Positions 34,361-46,841 are shown, counted from the first letter of the stretch. The stretch: DNA of 64,000 bases from Rhizophagus clarus (GCA_015698045.1 BLAL01000022.1:124001-188000), one strand, 5' to 3'. Notes: a model not told the origin generated them from the sequence alone. A program made the numbers and translations.

Positions 34361-34518
34361 CTATGATGATAAATAACTATAATTACCATATCGTGCCAAA
34401 TAAAAATTTTCACCATATCGTGCTAAATAGATATTATCTTACTTTTATCATTAATTAATATCAATTAATTTATTTAATTTATTTAATTAAAGCATTACAA
34501 ATAAATCAATTTACTACA
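34361..34518. other. Spacer between copy A and CACTA-1
   Basis: Contains two direct ACCATATCGTGCxAAATA words (34,386-34,403 and 34,411-34,428). Non-coding. Confidence 0.5.
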
Positions 34519-37343
34519 CACTAGTCAAAAAAGGACAATTCGGCCTAAATTTGACCAGGTCGAATATAGGTCGAATGACGATCTAACCTATGTCAAATTG
34601 AGGCCGATTTTTTTGGCGCATTTAGGGTGCCAATCGTCCAACATTCGGAAAGGATATTCAACCAAAATTCGACTAACATTCAACTATTATTAGTACTACT
34701 ATTAGTAATTTATTCGACTTAAATTTTAAGACAAACTATGGTCTAATGATAGTCAATTTTTTACTTAATTGCAGTTTTAAATTTGTGATTTTATTAGATA
34801 ATATTATATTACAAATTATACTATTATCAATTTAATTACTATTTAATTCTACCCTAATAATGTAAAGACTAATCTATCCGCCTAGAGATTATTATACCTA
34901 AATGATAAAAAATTTCCAATTTTTTTTACTCTAAAAAAATTTAAAGTAACCATCTAAAAAAGTAAAGAATGAACAGTTAGTAATATTTGTTAAAATAAAG
35001 GAAAATTTAAATTTTTTCTACTTGCCAAATCTCTTGTTCAAATTTTTAAAATCCAAATCAACTTATCTATTGAAGACTGTTATAACAACGAAAGAGATTA
35101 TTAATTAGTTTCTTTCTTATACGGTATGTTTTATTTACATTTTTGACCCAGCTATTATTAATTGGTTACTTAAAGATTCTCCAGCATAACAGATTAATAA
35201 ATATTAAAAAATAAGACAATTTACTCGCTATTTCTGAAATACAAGAAAAAGAAAAAAAAAATTAGAACTTTTTTTAAAAAAACTTCGAAATTTTTTTTAA
35301 GGCTTTACCTGGAAGTCCAGTGTTCAATTCGAAGCTGATTTCTTTACAAAGAAGAAAAAAAAAGTTAAAACTCTTTTTTTAAGTTTTGAAATTTTAAAAT
35401 TCAAAACTATACCAGATTTCAGTATCAAAATCGGAAACTGGATTCCTATGAAAAAAAAGTAAAAAACATAACAAAATGTTAAATTTCATTAAATTTTGTT
35501 AAAAATAATAACAAAAAAACTCACTGAAGGTCTATTGTCTCATACGTTCCAATGTGTCCCTTACCTAAAAAAATCTTAGCGTCTAAAGAGAGTCAAAGAG
35601 TAACCTAAAAATAATAAAGAATGAACTCGTTAGTTAACTCGCTAAAATAAAAAAATTGGAAACAATAAAAAAACTCACTATAAATCCGCGCGTCCAAAGA
35701 CCCAAAAAACAAATTACTAAAAAAAAGGAAACTTCTAAAAATTAGTAGATATTTCGTAAAAATTATGATTCAAGAAAAAACCTACCCGTTCAGAACTGTT
35801 TAAAAAAAAAGAGAGAAGAGGTCAACATATATTCCATTAGAACAGTTAGAACATGTAAACTAAACAGGAAAAAAACTTACTGAAACAAAGTCCCACATGT
35901 CCAAAAAGAACAAGAAACTGCTTAAAAAAATTAAAGACGAACTGTTAATAAGCGTTCGTTAAAATAATTAAAGAAAAAGAAAGAAACCTTTTGAAATGCC
36001 ATGTCCAGAAAACCGAAGGAGTCACATAAAAAAGAAAAAATTGAAACATCGCTATAAATGTTTTGTTAAAAACTGGAAAATGTTTTTTGAGTATTCTTTA
36101 CGAAAGAGAGATGATTGTGGAGGGAGGGAAGAAGGAAGAAAGGAAGGGAAGAGAAATGGAAGGGAAAGAACAAGGAAACGTAAGAAAAGAAGTAAAGTGA
36201 GTTGAAAGAAAAGGTTAAGGGGGAGATTAAGGGGGAGGGAGGGAAGGGGGAGATTTCGTGAATATCATCAATTATCATTAATTAACATGACGATTTATAG
36301 ATTAATTGTTGATATAATTATTAATATAGTAAAATAAGAGATTAATTCAACATCCAAAAAGCCGAAGAACAAATTGTTTTAAAAAAAAAAAAAAAAGTAA
36401 TTAGATAGCGTTCTTTAAAAAATGAAATAAAAAATTATTCAAAAATATCTTACCGAATTATCGCGTCCAAAAAGCCAAAAATTCACCAACAAAAGAAAAA
36501 AAAAACTGAAACGTTATTAAACGTTTCATGACTTTCATTAAAAAATAATTAAGAAAAATAACACCAAATTCTTACCCATACGAGTATCTTGAAGAACCAG
36601 CCGTCTGCAAAAAAAAACTGTTATTAAAAGTTTGTTAAATAAAATTAAAGAAAAAAAAAGATTTCATTAACCGAGAAGTCCACTTTCTGGAGTTTTTCCG
36701 CGCGTCATTGTATTCATAATGTAAACTCCATCCTTTCATTTTCCTTGATGTATCCATCCAAATCACTTAAAAAATGTAAGAGAACGAACTATTAGAAGCG
36801 TCCGTTAAAATAAATAATTAAAGAAAAAAAAAATGAAATGAAAGCTTACCAAAATTTCATGTCCAAGAAGACCGAAAGGACTATCTAAAATAAAAGAAAA
36901 AAAGCATTAGGAAACGTTCTGTTAAGTTATTTAACAAAGGTATGAGAGAAATAGGGAAAGGAAAAAGAAAAGACAAAGAAAAGAAAGGGAAAGGGAAAGA
37001 CGAAGTAAAGGGAAGGATGGAGGATAAAGGAAGGATAGGATGAAGATAGGGGAAGGATGAAGGGAAGGGAAAACGAGGGAATGGGAAGGATAAAAGGAAA
37101 AAAAAGGATGAAAGGGGAAGCATCGTTAAAAGTTTAAATCTAAACTTTTAGATAGTGTATTACGCGTACTACCAGTTCAATTATACGTAATTTGCAACGT
37201 GACGCTCAATTAATGTACACTATTCGACTATGTCGAATAGATATCTAACTGTAGATCATCACTAATTGAGGTCGATTTTTTTTGATTTTGGTCGAATATG
37301 GGCCAAATTTTGTTAAGGCCAAATATTCTTTTTTCGACTAGTG
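34519..37343 (-). mobile_element. CACTA-1, non-autonomous CACTA element carrying a micro-exon array
   Basis: Begins CACTAGTCAAAAAAGGACAA and ends with the reverse complement of CACTAGTCGAAAAAAG, flanked by the 3-bp duplication ACA (34,516-34,518; 37,344-37,346). Its left ~120 bp matches the right end of CACTA-2 almost exactly, and its right end resembles the left end of CACTA-2, so it is the same family in reverse orientation. No transposase is present. The interior (35,000-37,120) is a micro-exon array on the minus strand with CT-rich tracts (as read on the minus strand) at 36,955-37,120 and 36,100-36,260. Confidence 0.9.
35000..36900 (-). other. Micro-exon array inside CACTA-1 (locus 2)
   Basis: On the minus strand, short pieces lie between T-rich AG acceptors and GTAAG donors. 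Examples: 36,850-36,884 (with CTTCTTGGACATG then AAATTTTG before the donor), a piece near 36,600 (CTGGTTCTTCAAGATACTCG), and another near 36,470 (TTTTTGGACGCGATAATTCG). The phrase CTTGGACATG-ATTTTG before the donor also occurs in locus 1 near 15,730, showing common ancestry. Introns hold AACGTTTAATAACGTTTC-type palindromes. Long frames at 35,996-36,205 and in the purine-rich tracts are low-complexity and not taken as genes. Confidence 0.55.
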
Positions 37344-37439
37344 ACACTATTAACTACACTATTTTGGGTATTAAATGCACTAAATTTTCTGGCCTTTCTT
37401 TTTTTACTTTTACTGTTTTGTTGAAAATGTAAAAAACGT

Positions 37440-39480
37440 TTTTTTAGGGTTTTTTACCTTTATATTAGGATTAGAACCTTTCTTTCAGTTTTCTGCGCTT
37501 GCAAAAAAACTAACAAAATCTTCAGTAAACGTTTCGTTAAATAAAAAAACAAAAAAAATAAAAAAAAATTAAAATCCGTTTACTTTGAAATTCTATCCAG
37601 AGACAGGTTAGAAAACTGCAGACCTAAACTAATATTTTTCAAAATTTTAATCTTCAAATTCATCCGGTAAGCGTCTGAAAAGCCGATAACTGATAAAATA
37701 AAAACGAAATGGTTAGTTGATGTTTCATTTAAAAAAAATAGTAAATTTAAATTTTCGAAGGTAAATACCTTTGAATTCTGCTAGAAGACCTCCAGAATGA
37801 TGCAAATCTAAAAAAAGAATTTGAAACGTTAATTAACGTTTCATTAATAAAAATGAGCAAAAAATTTTTTTTATCTTCGGGATGACACCTGATCTGCCGT
37901 GAGATGGGTCTATCTAAAAAAAATGAAAATGAACATTATTTAATGTTTGTTGAAATAAAAATAAGATAAAAAAAAGTTTTTTTTTTTACTTTGGTCTATT
38001 TCGAGTTCCAGATCTAAAAAAAAGAAAAATAAAATATTATTTCAAGATTTTTTTACCTTCAAAATACCGTGGTCTGCTTCTTTCAGATCTAAAAAAGAAA
38101 GAAAATGAACATTAGTTAACGTTCATTGAAGTAAAAGTAAAAAAAAATTTTTTTTTTTACTTACAATAGTCCGCCTCTAAAGAACTTCCAGATCTAAAAA
38201 AATAAAAAAAAATGAACATTAGTAACGTTCATTTAAATAAAACAAAAAAAAAATAATGATTTTCAAAGGTATTATACCTTCAAAATACCAGTCCGTCTCT
38301 GAATTCCAGACCTAAATAATGAAAAAAAATGAACATTAGTTTAAATAAAACAAAAAAAAATAATAAATTTCTTCAAAGATATTTACCTTCGAAATACCAT
38401 AGTCTGCCTCTAAAGTGTTTCAGACCTAAAAAATATAAAAAAAACAAATATTAGTAATATTTGTTTAAATAAAACAAAAAAAAAATAAAAAATTTTAAAC
38501 TTATTTTACCTTTGAAATATCATATAGTCCGCCTCTAAAGGAGTTCTGGACCTAAAAAAAGAAAAAAATGAACGTTAGTTAACGTTTGTTAAAATTAAAG
38601 TAAAAAAATTTGTTTTTTTACTTAATGGATTACCTCGAAATGGAGTTCCAGACCTAAAAAAAGGAGAAAAGCAAAATATTACTAACATTTCGCTAAAATA
38701 CAAAAAAAAAGATTTTTTTTTACTTAGTGATCTGCCTCGAAATGGAGTTTCAGACCTAAAAAAATAAAAAAACGAATGTTAGTAAAACATTCGTTAAAGA
38801 AAATAAAAAAAGAAGAAATTCGAAGTATTACTCTCAAATTCTTCTAAATAGACATTTCATTTAATAAATCGCAAATAAAAAAATAAAAAAAATCAAAGAT
38901 TCACCTTCGAATAGAGTCCATGACAAATTAAAAAGATTTGAAGACTTATCTTTGAATAGAATCTGGATCTTAAAAAATAAAAAATGAATGTTAGTAACGT
39001 TCGTTAAAAAAATAAAAAAAATTATAAATTTCGAAGTTTGTTTCACCTTTGAAATACTCTGGCCCATTTCGAAATGGAATTTCAGACCTACAAAAAGTAA
39101 AAACGAATATTAACGTTCATTGAAATAAAGGAAAAAAAATATTTTTTCAGTTACCTTCGAAATGGAATCTGGAACCAGCTTGGCGTTCTGGACTTGCAAA
39201 AAATTAAAAAACAAATGTTAGTAACGTTTGTTAAAGTAAAAAATAAAAAAAAAATTATAAATTATTTCGAAGTTTATTACTTTTGAAATAGTACTGCGGA
39301 TATATATATATATATTTTGCTTCTTCCGAACTTAAAAAAATGAAAACAAACGTTAGTTAATAGTTAACGTTCATTAAAAAAAAAAATTTTTTTTCGAAAA
39401 GGAATTCTGACCGCATGTTCGGTGTTCTGAGCATACAAAAATAAGAACGAACATTAGCTAACACTCGTTAAAAAAATATT
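37440..39480 (-). other. Micro-exon array, minus strand (locus 3)
   Basis: At least 15 pieces of about 25-45 nt, each preceded by CTTTTTTTAG and mostly followed by GTAAA/GTATA donors. Example: 38,510-38,551, reading GTCCAGAACTCCTTTAGAGG then CGGACTATATG and ATATTTCAAAG. Others near 38,385-38,425, 38,280-38,315, 38,165-38,195, 38,055-38,090, 38,615-38,650, 39,050-39,090 and 39,145-39,190 share the GTCTGGAA...CTTTAGAGG...GGACTA...TATTTCGAAG plan. Introns (about 80 nt) carry AACGTTAGTTAACGTT palindromes. The regular spacing argues against chance. No long frame is seen; coding status unresolved. Confidence 0.6.
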
Positions 39481-39529
39481 TCGAATGTTTTACATTAAAA
39501 CTTTTGAATTGTACCAAAGTAGCTACGGC

Positions 39530-40010
39530 ACCACTGATAATAAACTTTGGAATTAGCGAATGGGTAAGTATTTTTTTTTCTTTTTGTAATATTTTTTTTT
39601 TGAAACGTCGCTAATATTCCTTTTTATTTTTTTACAGGACTCTTCTGGACTTTAGAATTGGCGAAGAACTGGGTAACTTTAGAATTAGAGTTTCTCAAGC
39701 CTTTTATTTATGTATAATTAATAAGTTTCTTTTATTTGTAGGAATACATATATCAAATTTATGTCAAAACTATACCAAAACTTGCGAATGTTTCAGCATT
39801 TCAAAAGAGCTTCAGCTGGAAATCTTAGCCAGACTCCACATTTTGAAGAGAAAAAATGGTTGAAAAATTTTGAGATTATCAACCAATCTCGAATTCATAT
39901 GACCAATGCTGAGACTGATCAACAACTATCAAAATTACTGCAAAAAAGTTTCAGTTTTGAGAAAAAATCTTATTTCGGCCTACAAGATATAAAAATCGAA
40001 CTTAGATAAC
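39530..40010 (+). other. Short plus-strand exon-like group at the array edge
   Basis: Direction flips here: AATTAGCGAATGG-GTAAGTA, then TTTTTTTACAG-GACTCTTCTGGACTTTAG, then a TTATTTGTAG acceptor before a frame at 39,741-40,009 (SKLYQNLRMFQHFKRASAGN...). The last frame of about 80 codons is Lys/Phe-rich and unrecognised. This suggests two divergent arrays meeting near 39.5 kb. Confidence 0.4.
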
Positions 40011-40750
40011 GTTTATCAAACCAAAAATAATAAAAAAAAATTAATTTTCGAAGGATATAACTTCGAATGGAGCCAAAGATCACGAAAGACCTTCGTATTG
40101 GAAGTGGAATTTTTTTCACTAATTTTTTAAAATTTGGGCATGACAGTAACCTCTTTAACAACATTAGATGACCGCTATTTTCATTAGGTGTCCAGAACTT
40201 ACATCGAAATAGAGAATACAATTTTCTTTTAGTATTTTGGATTCAAGAAATAACAAACGTTAGTGTTAATGTTCATTAAGTAATAAATTTTTGTTTTGAG
40301 TCCAAAATGCTGAATTTCAGTATTCTGGACTTATGAAATATTTTTTTTAAAAAAAAATTACTCTCAAATTCGAAGCTTAAAAAAAAAACTAAAAAATTTT
40401 AATTTTTTTTTGGTATCTTTAAAAGGCGTTAAAAAATCATTTTTTTAAAAAAAAACAATTTCTTTAAATTGTTGTGTTAAAACAAGTTAATGTAAAGTTT
40501 ATCAAATAAAAAAGAAGTTTATGTAAAGTTTATCAGAAAATGTGAAGATCTCTAAAGATTTTTGTGCGAAGTATTTTTAAAAACCTGCAATTTTGGAGAC
40601 TATCACAAATTTTTTATCAAAAAATCTTTAAAAAAATAAAAAAAATAATTCCTGCAGTATTGCGCAGATTCTTAACAAAATTGCATAAAAAAAAAGCGGC
40701 AATCTGCTAAAATTGCAAATTACTGCAGATCTGAACTGATATAACTTTCC
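40011..40750. other. AT-rich spacer with array remnants
   Basis: Diverged array-like words (GTTAGTGTTAATGTTCATTA at 40,259-40,278; TCCAGAATACTGAAATTCAG on the minus strand) then low-complexity A/T runs. No gene seen. Confidence 0.45.
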
Positions 40751-40755
40751 TGATG

Positions 40756-40936
40756 TTAATAATATCAGAATGCTAGCTGATGGATTAGATCCTTATGAAA
40801 TTCCAGCATCAATCAAAGAAGCTGTTACTACTATAGGCTGGCAAGATTACTGGGGAGATGAAGATCCAGACGATCCTACAAACTGTCAATCAGAGTACTC
40901 AGAAGATCCAAGTGATTCTGATGAAGATCCAGATTA
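40756..40936 (+). pseudogene. Acidic C-terminal fragment
   Basis: About 60 codons ending in an acidic tail (EDPSDSDEDPD). Not recognised. Possibly part of the virus-like element or of the neighbouring gag-like block. Confidence 0.35.
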
Positions 40937-40979
40937 ACCTTATCTAGAATCTGTTAAATGGATCTAATTTTATATTTTT

Positions 40980-41411
40980 TTATGTTCTATTTGTATCTGA
41001 AATTATAGGAATAAAATAGTCTTTATCATTACATATAAGGGCGATATGCTTTCTAGATTCATGAACATTATAATTATACTTTTTAAGACATGCTCGGCTC
41101 AAACCAATCTCTCTATGCTTATATCCTTTCAGGACTACAAGATCTTCTTTAATAATACAACCTGGTAAAAGCTCTATCAATATATTTTTTACTATCCCAA
41201 ATGTCTCACTTGGCCCTGACGCACCAGTAATACTATGCTTTATAAATTTATTAGCTTTTAGTTTTAATTCTGAAACTGCTTTTTCTTGGATAAAAAAGAC
41301 ATTAGCACAGAAATCGGCTAGATACTGAATATCTATCCCATTTACATTTCCATTTATAGCCAAAAGATCCTTAGAATTTTCCAACCAAGTAACATCAATA
41401 TTTATAGCCAT
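40980..41411 (-). pseudogene. Retropepsin-like protease part
   Basis: A 143-residue piece with the fold pattern of a retroviral-type aspartic protease (NGNVNGIDIQYLADFCANVFFI, then a beta-rich C-terminal half ending near GLSRACLKKYN). It lies directly downstream of the gag-like block on the same strand. No reverse transcriptase or integrase follows. Fossil. Confidence 0.5.
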
Positions 41412-41429
41412 TAGACCTAAATATTCCTC

Positions 41430-43723
41430 TTATACTTTTGGTTGTTCCTGAGGAGCACTTTCATAATTTTCTAATATTTTATAGACGATCTCCTGAATAA
41501 TCTTTCTGATATCAGCAAGCTTTAGGAGATTTATAAGTTCCATTTTAGTAAAGTTTGTTGGTGGAATTTTCACCACCCCAGTCAATTTAGATGTTGATTT
41601 AGATGTCAATTTAGATGTCAATTTAGATGTCGATTTAGATGCAGAACTAGGGTTTGACGTCTTACTTTTATTTGAAACTATCTTTTTTTTTGGACAAGCA
41701 TAATTTCTTCATTTTCACCTTGAACAAGTTTTATAAGTACATCTCAAATAGCATTGGAAGTATCCATAGGATCATCATGATCATCCAAGAAAAGTTTACG
41801 TATTGCCCTATTTAACTCTGCATCTTCACGTCTTTCCCTAGCTTTTGCGATTCTTTTAGCAATCTTACCAGCTAATCTTTGTTCCAATGTATTTCTAGGA
41901 GCAGATTTACTTGCTATATCAAATTTCTGTTGTAAATGCCTATCATCATCCCTATCTTCATCAAACGGATTAGGACCTTTATCAGGATATGGATCCTATG
42001 CATAAACTTCCCAATCATCACGATATTGAGGCTTAGGTTTAGGTTTAGGTCTATAACATCTCGAGCCTTAAGACTCTCCTGTAATTGACGAATTTGGGAT
42101 TGAAAAGTTTCAGCCTGTTGTTGCAATAAATGATTCATCTCTCCTTGGGTAACTGCATGATGTTGGACTGGTTTTAATATAACTGGCTCCTGACTAACTG
42201 GTGGCAATTACTCTGGAATAATTTGTCTATCCCTCTGATAAAGTATATTTTCTTGTCTTTCTCTACCAATACGTAATTCAGCTTTTCTTTTTTTAATTCG
42301 TTTAAGAAGACTTACCAATTCCTCTATATCCTGTTCAGCACAATCATCATTCAGACTGATTAACTAAAACATCATTACCATAGCCTAATAACTCAGCACT
42401 TCTTCTAACTTTATCATAGAAATCTCGAACAGGCATGTTTTCTTGAAAAAGATTGCCAAACCTTAATTGGTGTTTGGCATTCTGTTGTGTAGAAAATTCA
42501 TTGCGCATTTTAATTAGAACATGACAGGGATAGGCTGGGATTACATATGGTTGACCAACACCTACTTCACCAGCAATTGCAACACCAGCTCCAGCTGCAC
42601 TACCAACAACATTGTGGTTAAGAGGATCATTAGTAAACTCCATACCAGTCTGATTTAGCCAAATATCTCTATTCCCTTCTATGGCATAATCAGGTCAGAC
42701 ATTAGTAACTAGAACATTAGCACCTACACCACCAGGTGCCATAATATTTCTTGCACCAGAAGGGTTAACCCATGTATTTACTGGACAATTAGCAGCATTA
42801 TCAGCCAAAGCTTTAAATGCCATCTCATCACCATGTGCAGCACGAAGAAGAATATTTCTAAGCTTAACTCTCTTTTCTAAAATATTACTATCATACCATC
42901 TGACAGCTGGACCAGTTAAGCAAGCATACCCATAGCTTTCTCCCAACCTGCTGGATCACCAGCAACAGCCGATGGATCAATTCCAATATTATGAATATAG
43001 CCCTTATATAACTTAAAAAATCTCTTAAGATTATCATCATCATTTCCAGCAAAAACTAGCATTCCTATTGCAACGGTAGCCATATTACTTGTGGATTATC
43101 CAGATGAGGATTGTTAACTATAGGTCCAACTTGTCTAATTTGAAACCACTGCATTTGAATTCTAAGAGCAGCCAATTGTGCTTGCATTCTATCACGAATT
43201 CGTCCCAAATTTCTAGATGTAAGTCGCTCTATTGCAAGTTGGTGTGTTAATCTATTATTTCTTTGTTGCAAAGTATCCCTAATTTTTCTTTGCCGTACTT
43301 GCTGATCTTGTAATTGATTAGCTTGATCACTACCAGATGATTTCTCTCATTTTGCAATCCGTTCCTCTCATTTTGACATGCAATAAGATGTTGTCTAATA
43401 CTATGAATCTCACGTTCTCTAGCATTGGTCACTTCTTGTAAATACTTTAATAAGCCAGTTGAAGTATCAAGCTTTTCCCTAGTTTGTCTTGCTCTTTCTT
43501 CAATCTGTATATCATGAGCTATAATCAATCCAATAATGTGCTTAATCTTGTGATTAATATTTATAAGATTTGATGTAATAGTCATTCGACCATTTACCAG
43601 CAGGGCATTTGCATCATTCTTAAGTACATTAATTAGTTGATTAATATCCATTGCTACTAAATGTGCTGGAAGGACTCCTGTAAGATCAGTGAAAATATAT
43701 GCCATTTTGAATATACTACACAT
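41430..43723 (-). pseudogene. Gag-like protein block
   Basis: Starts with MAYIFTDLTGVLPAHLVAMD, followed by a long coiled coil and a capsid-like segment (LTGPAVRWYDSN). A second segment has PYVIPAYPCHVLIKMRNEF and VRDFYDKVRRSAELLG, then Gln-rich and basic stretches. The order gag then protease is that of LTR-type elements, but no LTRs or polymerase are visible. Whether it belongs to the virus-like element or is a separate relic is open. Broken in several places. Confidence 0.55.
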
Positions 43724-43746
43724 TATATACTACTAATTGCTTAAAA

Positions 43747-45027
43747 TGGACTTATATGTATATAATTTGGATGAATATAGTAGTGATACTAGGCAATGAA
43801 ATGAATATGCTCCAATATGGCCCTTTCGTCTTGCTGTAGCTGGTAGCTCAGATTCTGGAAAGACTACTATGCTTATTAATTTGTTAATGGAAAACACAAA
43901 AGCCAAAGAGGATGGGACTCGATATATTCTTTGTGATGAAATAGTCCTTATTGGTAGATATTTAGATGAACCTAAATGGCAAATAGTAAAGGATTTCTTT
44001 GATGATGATGAGAGTGTAACATTCGAAGCAATCTTATATTACCAAATGCTAGATGTAGAAGACTTTGATCCCAAAATTGCTACTGTAGTTATATTTGAGG
44101 ATTTAATGGATGCCCCTAAAAATATTCAAGAAAAAATAACTGACTACTTTACTCATAAATGACATAGAGATATATGTAGCCCAAAGATTCTATGCTATTC
44201 CAAAAGCAATTCGAGAAAATGTAAATTATATTTCTCTACATGGTAGGCATGGCAGTTTAAGTAATACAAAGCGTATCATTAGACAATATACTAATGAATC
44301 AGATTCTCTTGCTCCAATAATTGACGAACTAACTTTAAGTAGAGAATTCATAGTATTTGACTTGAAACGTCCTAAAACTGATCTCCTATCAATTAGAGTT
44401 CGATGGGATACTAGTCTTAGAACTATTATAGAATCATCCAATAATGATTCTAGAATGATCACATGTTCATCTAAGATTGATCTAAGATCATCCAAGAATG
44501 ATTCTAGAATGATCACAGATTCATCTAAGATCGATCTAAGATCATCCAAGAATGATTCTAAAATGATTTTAGAATCATCCAAGAATGATCTTAGTCGATT
44601 TACTTCTTATGGACAAAAGGCAATAACTGAAGCTAAAAAGAATAATTTGTTAGAGGAATTTGCCCAGAACTTTTCTTCTCCTAAGGAACGTAAACTTTAC
44701 TTGAAACAAGACGCCTTATCAAAGGCAAAAAATTCAGATATTTGGGCTAAATATGTTTTTAGAGAAGCTTATAGAATAAATGATCGTACTCTTGGAGATG
44801 AGTATAAGAAATTCCTATCTCAAGTTAAGAATATATATGTTACTAGAGATAACTTCCCAGTATCAGTATCACCTTTTAATTGATATAGAGAACTTTTGAA
44901 TGAGCGTCCTTTAAGTGATAAAAAAATAATAGAAGGCATTGAAGCACTTCTAAAACTATTTAATGATGGCTTAATGAAGAAGCCTATCTTGCAGGTAGGA
45001 ATTAATAGTCTATTCTATTCTTTTTAA
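43747..45027 (+). pseudogene. Packaging-type ATPase (A32-like) part
   Basis: Begins MDLYVYNLDEYSSD. Walker A is AGSSDSGKTTML and a Walker B-like segment is ATVVIFEDLMD, followed by a region typical of A32/FtsK-HerA viral packaging ATPases (AIPKAIRENVNYISLHG). The middle holds a ~60-bp tandem DNA repeat (44,437-44,590) encoding Ser/Asp/Lys-rich residues; the last third is helical and charged. In DNA viruses and Polintons this enzyme pumps DNA into capsids. Fossil, broken in a few places. Confidence 0.65.
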
Positions 45028-46186
45028 AAAGCTCAAGCAACTCTTCTCTAGTCATATTTATAGATATAATACTTTTTTCCCTGCCATCTACTACTATTCT
45101 TGACATTTTTGTTACTAGGCCAAGGGCCCTCAATGCACAAAAAACAAAGTTTTTGCTTAATGGATTATTCACTTTATCATAATATATATCATAAAATACG
45201 GCAAAAGGTTCATTTATCTCTTTTTCTGCATATAAATCAAATAATAATTGACATAAAGCTTCTTCCCCTACATCTTTATCCAGCCCATTAATTTGTTTGA
45301 GTAACCAAATTTTAATCAATTCAAATTCTTCTGGTATAGAGAGATTATAGAATTCTAGCTGATACTCATAGTCTCGAGTAAAGGCAAAAGTAAGTTCATC
45401 ATCTTGTAAAACACATCTAAATATTTTGATTAGCTTATATATACTTTCGTGTAAGCTATCTATATCAGCACATCCATATACTGTACGTCAGAATTTGATA
45501 GTAGTAATGTGTCAATCTGTTTACCATTTATCTGGATAATTATCAGATATCTGTTATCTGCCAGATATCTGTATCTGTTTTTTTAAACAGATCGGATAAA
45601 AGGATATCAGATATCTGCATTAATATCTACAGATTTATCTGATTATTCTCTGTAATCCAGATATCCGCCTAATATCTGATATATATCATGTGACATGACA
45701 TAAATTTCCAAAAAAAGAAAATTTTATACCTGTGAAAAAACAAGCATAATTACACAAAATTCATAAAAGGTATCTGGCTTACCGATCATTTATTCTGGCC
45801 AGAACTAAGTCATAAAATAAACAGATAAATTCAGATAATTAACAGATTTATCTGTAGATATTTGTTAAATATCCAGACAAATCTGATTATCCGTCACAGA
45901 TAAACAGATGATAGATCTATCCGGATAGACACACTAATTGAACAGATATCTGAATAGATTTGATAAATCGACAGATATTCAGATAAATTTGACAGATATC
46001 CAGATGAATCCAGATTTTCTTTGCAGATAGTCAGATGAGCTAAGCAGATTCGGATTCAGATAATGGATGACGGATATCATCCAGATTGACACACTAGATA
46101 GTAGATAAGCCTTTTCTTGGCTTGGTCAATGCAAGTCCACAAACTGGGCAGTATTTTCTAATTTGCTCAACCATCTTTTATTCGAA
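44999..46186 (-). pseudogene. Zinc-ribbon protein of the virus-like element, interrupted by a MITE
   Basis: Starts MVEQIRKYCPVCGLALTKP, with one CxxC pair, and continues after the MITE (45,505-46,096) with a mostly alpha-helical region (EEFELIKIWLLKQINGLDKD ... ELLELFKKNR). I do not recognise the family. Fossil. Confidence 0.5.
45505..46096. mobile_element. hAT-type MITE, 592 bp
   Basis: Inverted ends TARTGTGTCAATCTG and an exact 8-bp duplication GATAGTAG (45,497-45,504; 46,097-46,104). The interior is made of CAGATATCTG/ATCCAGAT-type words in both orientations. No coding capacity. The start with TA and the 8-bp duplication match the hAT elements elsewhere in this window. Confidence 0.92.
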
Positions 46187-46233
46187 ATTTTCTATATAAA
46201 GAATAAAATAATTTAATTACCTGTTTTTTATAT

Positions 46234-46771
46234 TTATTCTTTACTGCAGTCTTTACATAAACCACTCTTAGGTAACTTATTAAGATTTACAGGCATTTGG
46301 CACTCTTTATATAAGGCAATGTTAAGTTCGGCAAGCCTTCTTAATTATGACTCTTGTTGTATTTCTTTTTATTTTCTTTCAACAAATTGGTGTGCTTCTT
46401 CGACTATTCATCTATAATTTGGATTAAGTCGATCCTGCTCAGCATAAAAGTTAACTCTTCTAAGTGTAACATCAAGTTGTTCAAGTCTTCTTTGAGTACC
46501 ATGTAAATATAATATAGATGGATAGGATTGCGCAATTTCTACAAATCTTGGAGAAACAAGATAGTAATCTAATCCCATATTGAACCATACGTCCAGTTTC
46601 TATATTGAGATAACTTTGCCTTGCTTCTGTAAATGGAGGTGCAGTTGCTCTTCGAACTAATTCGCTATCAAGATAATTATATGCTTCTATAATTAGCTGA
46701 TTGAATGTTGAACTGCCAATACGAATTGTTCTACCAGTCAATGGATTAATAGTATATCTATTAGCACTCAT
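46234..46771 (-). pseudogene. NP-x-TGR (2-cysteine adaptor-like) protein part
   Basis: Begins MSANRYTINPLTGRTIRIGS. The NPxTGRxI motif is the hallmark of the 2-cysteine adaptor domain found in iridoviruses, mimiviruses and relatives. A helical region follows (ARQSYLNIETGRM), and the C-terminus has a CxxC-type pair (GLCKDCSKE). Supports a nucleocytoplasmic DNA-virus link for the element. Fossil, with a few breaks. Confidence 0.55.
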
Positions 46772-46841
46772 CTTTTTTTATTAATACATTAGTATAGGCT
46801 ATGTTCAATTATGATTTTTTTTAAAAATAAATAATACCTAG

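Noticed and set aside
36066-37123. Pro/Phe/Ser-rich minus-strand frames in purine-rich tracts (and 14,917-15,117 on plus)
   Set aside because: Low-complexity pyrimidine tracts that lead into the micro-exon arrays; no domain or conserved start.
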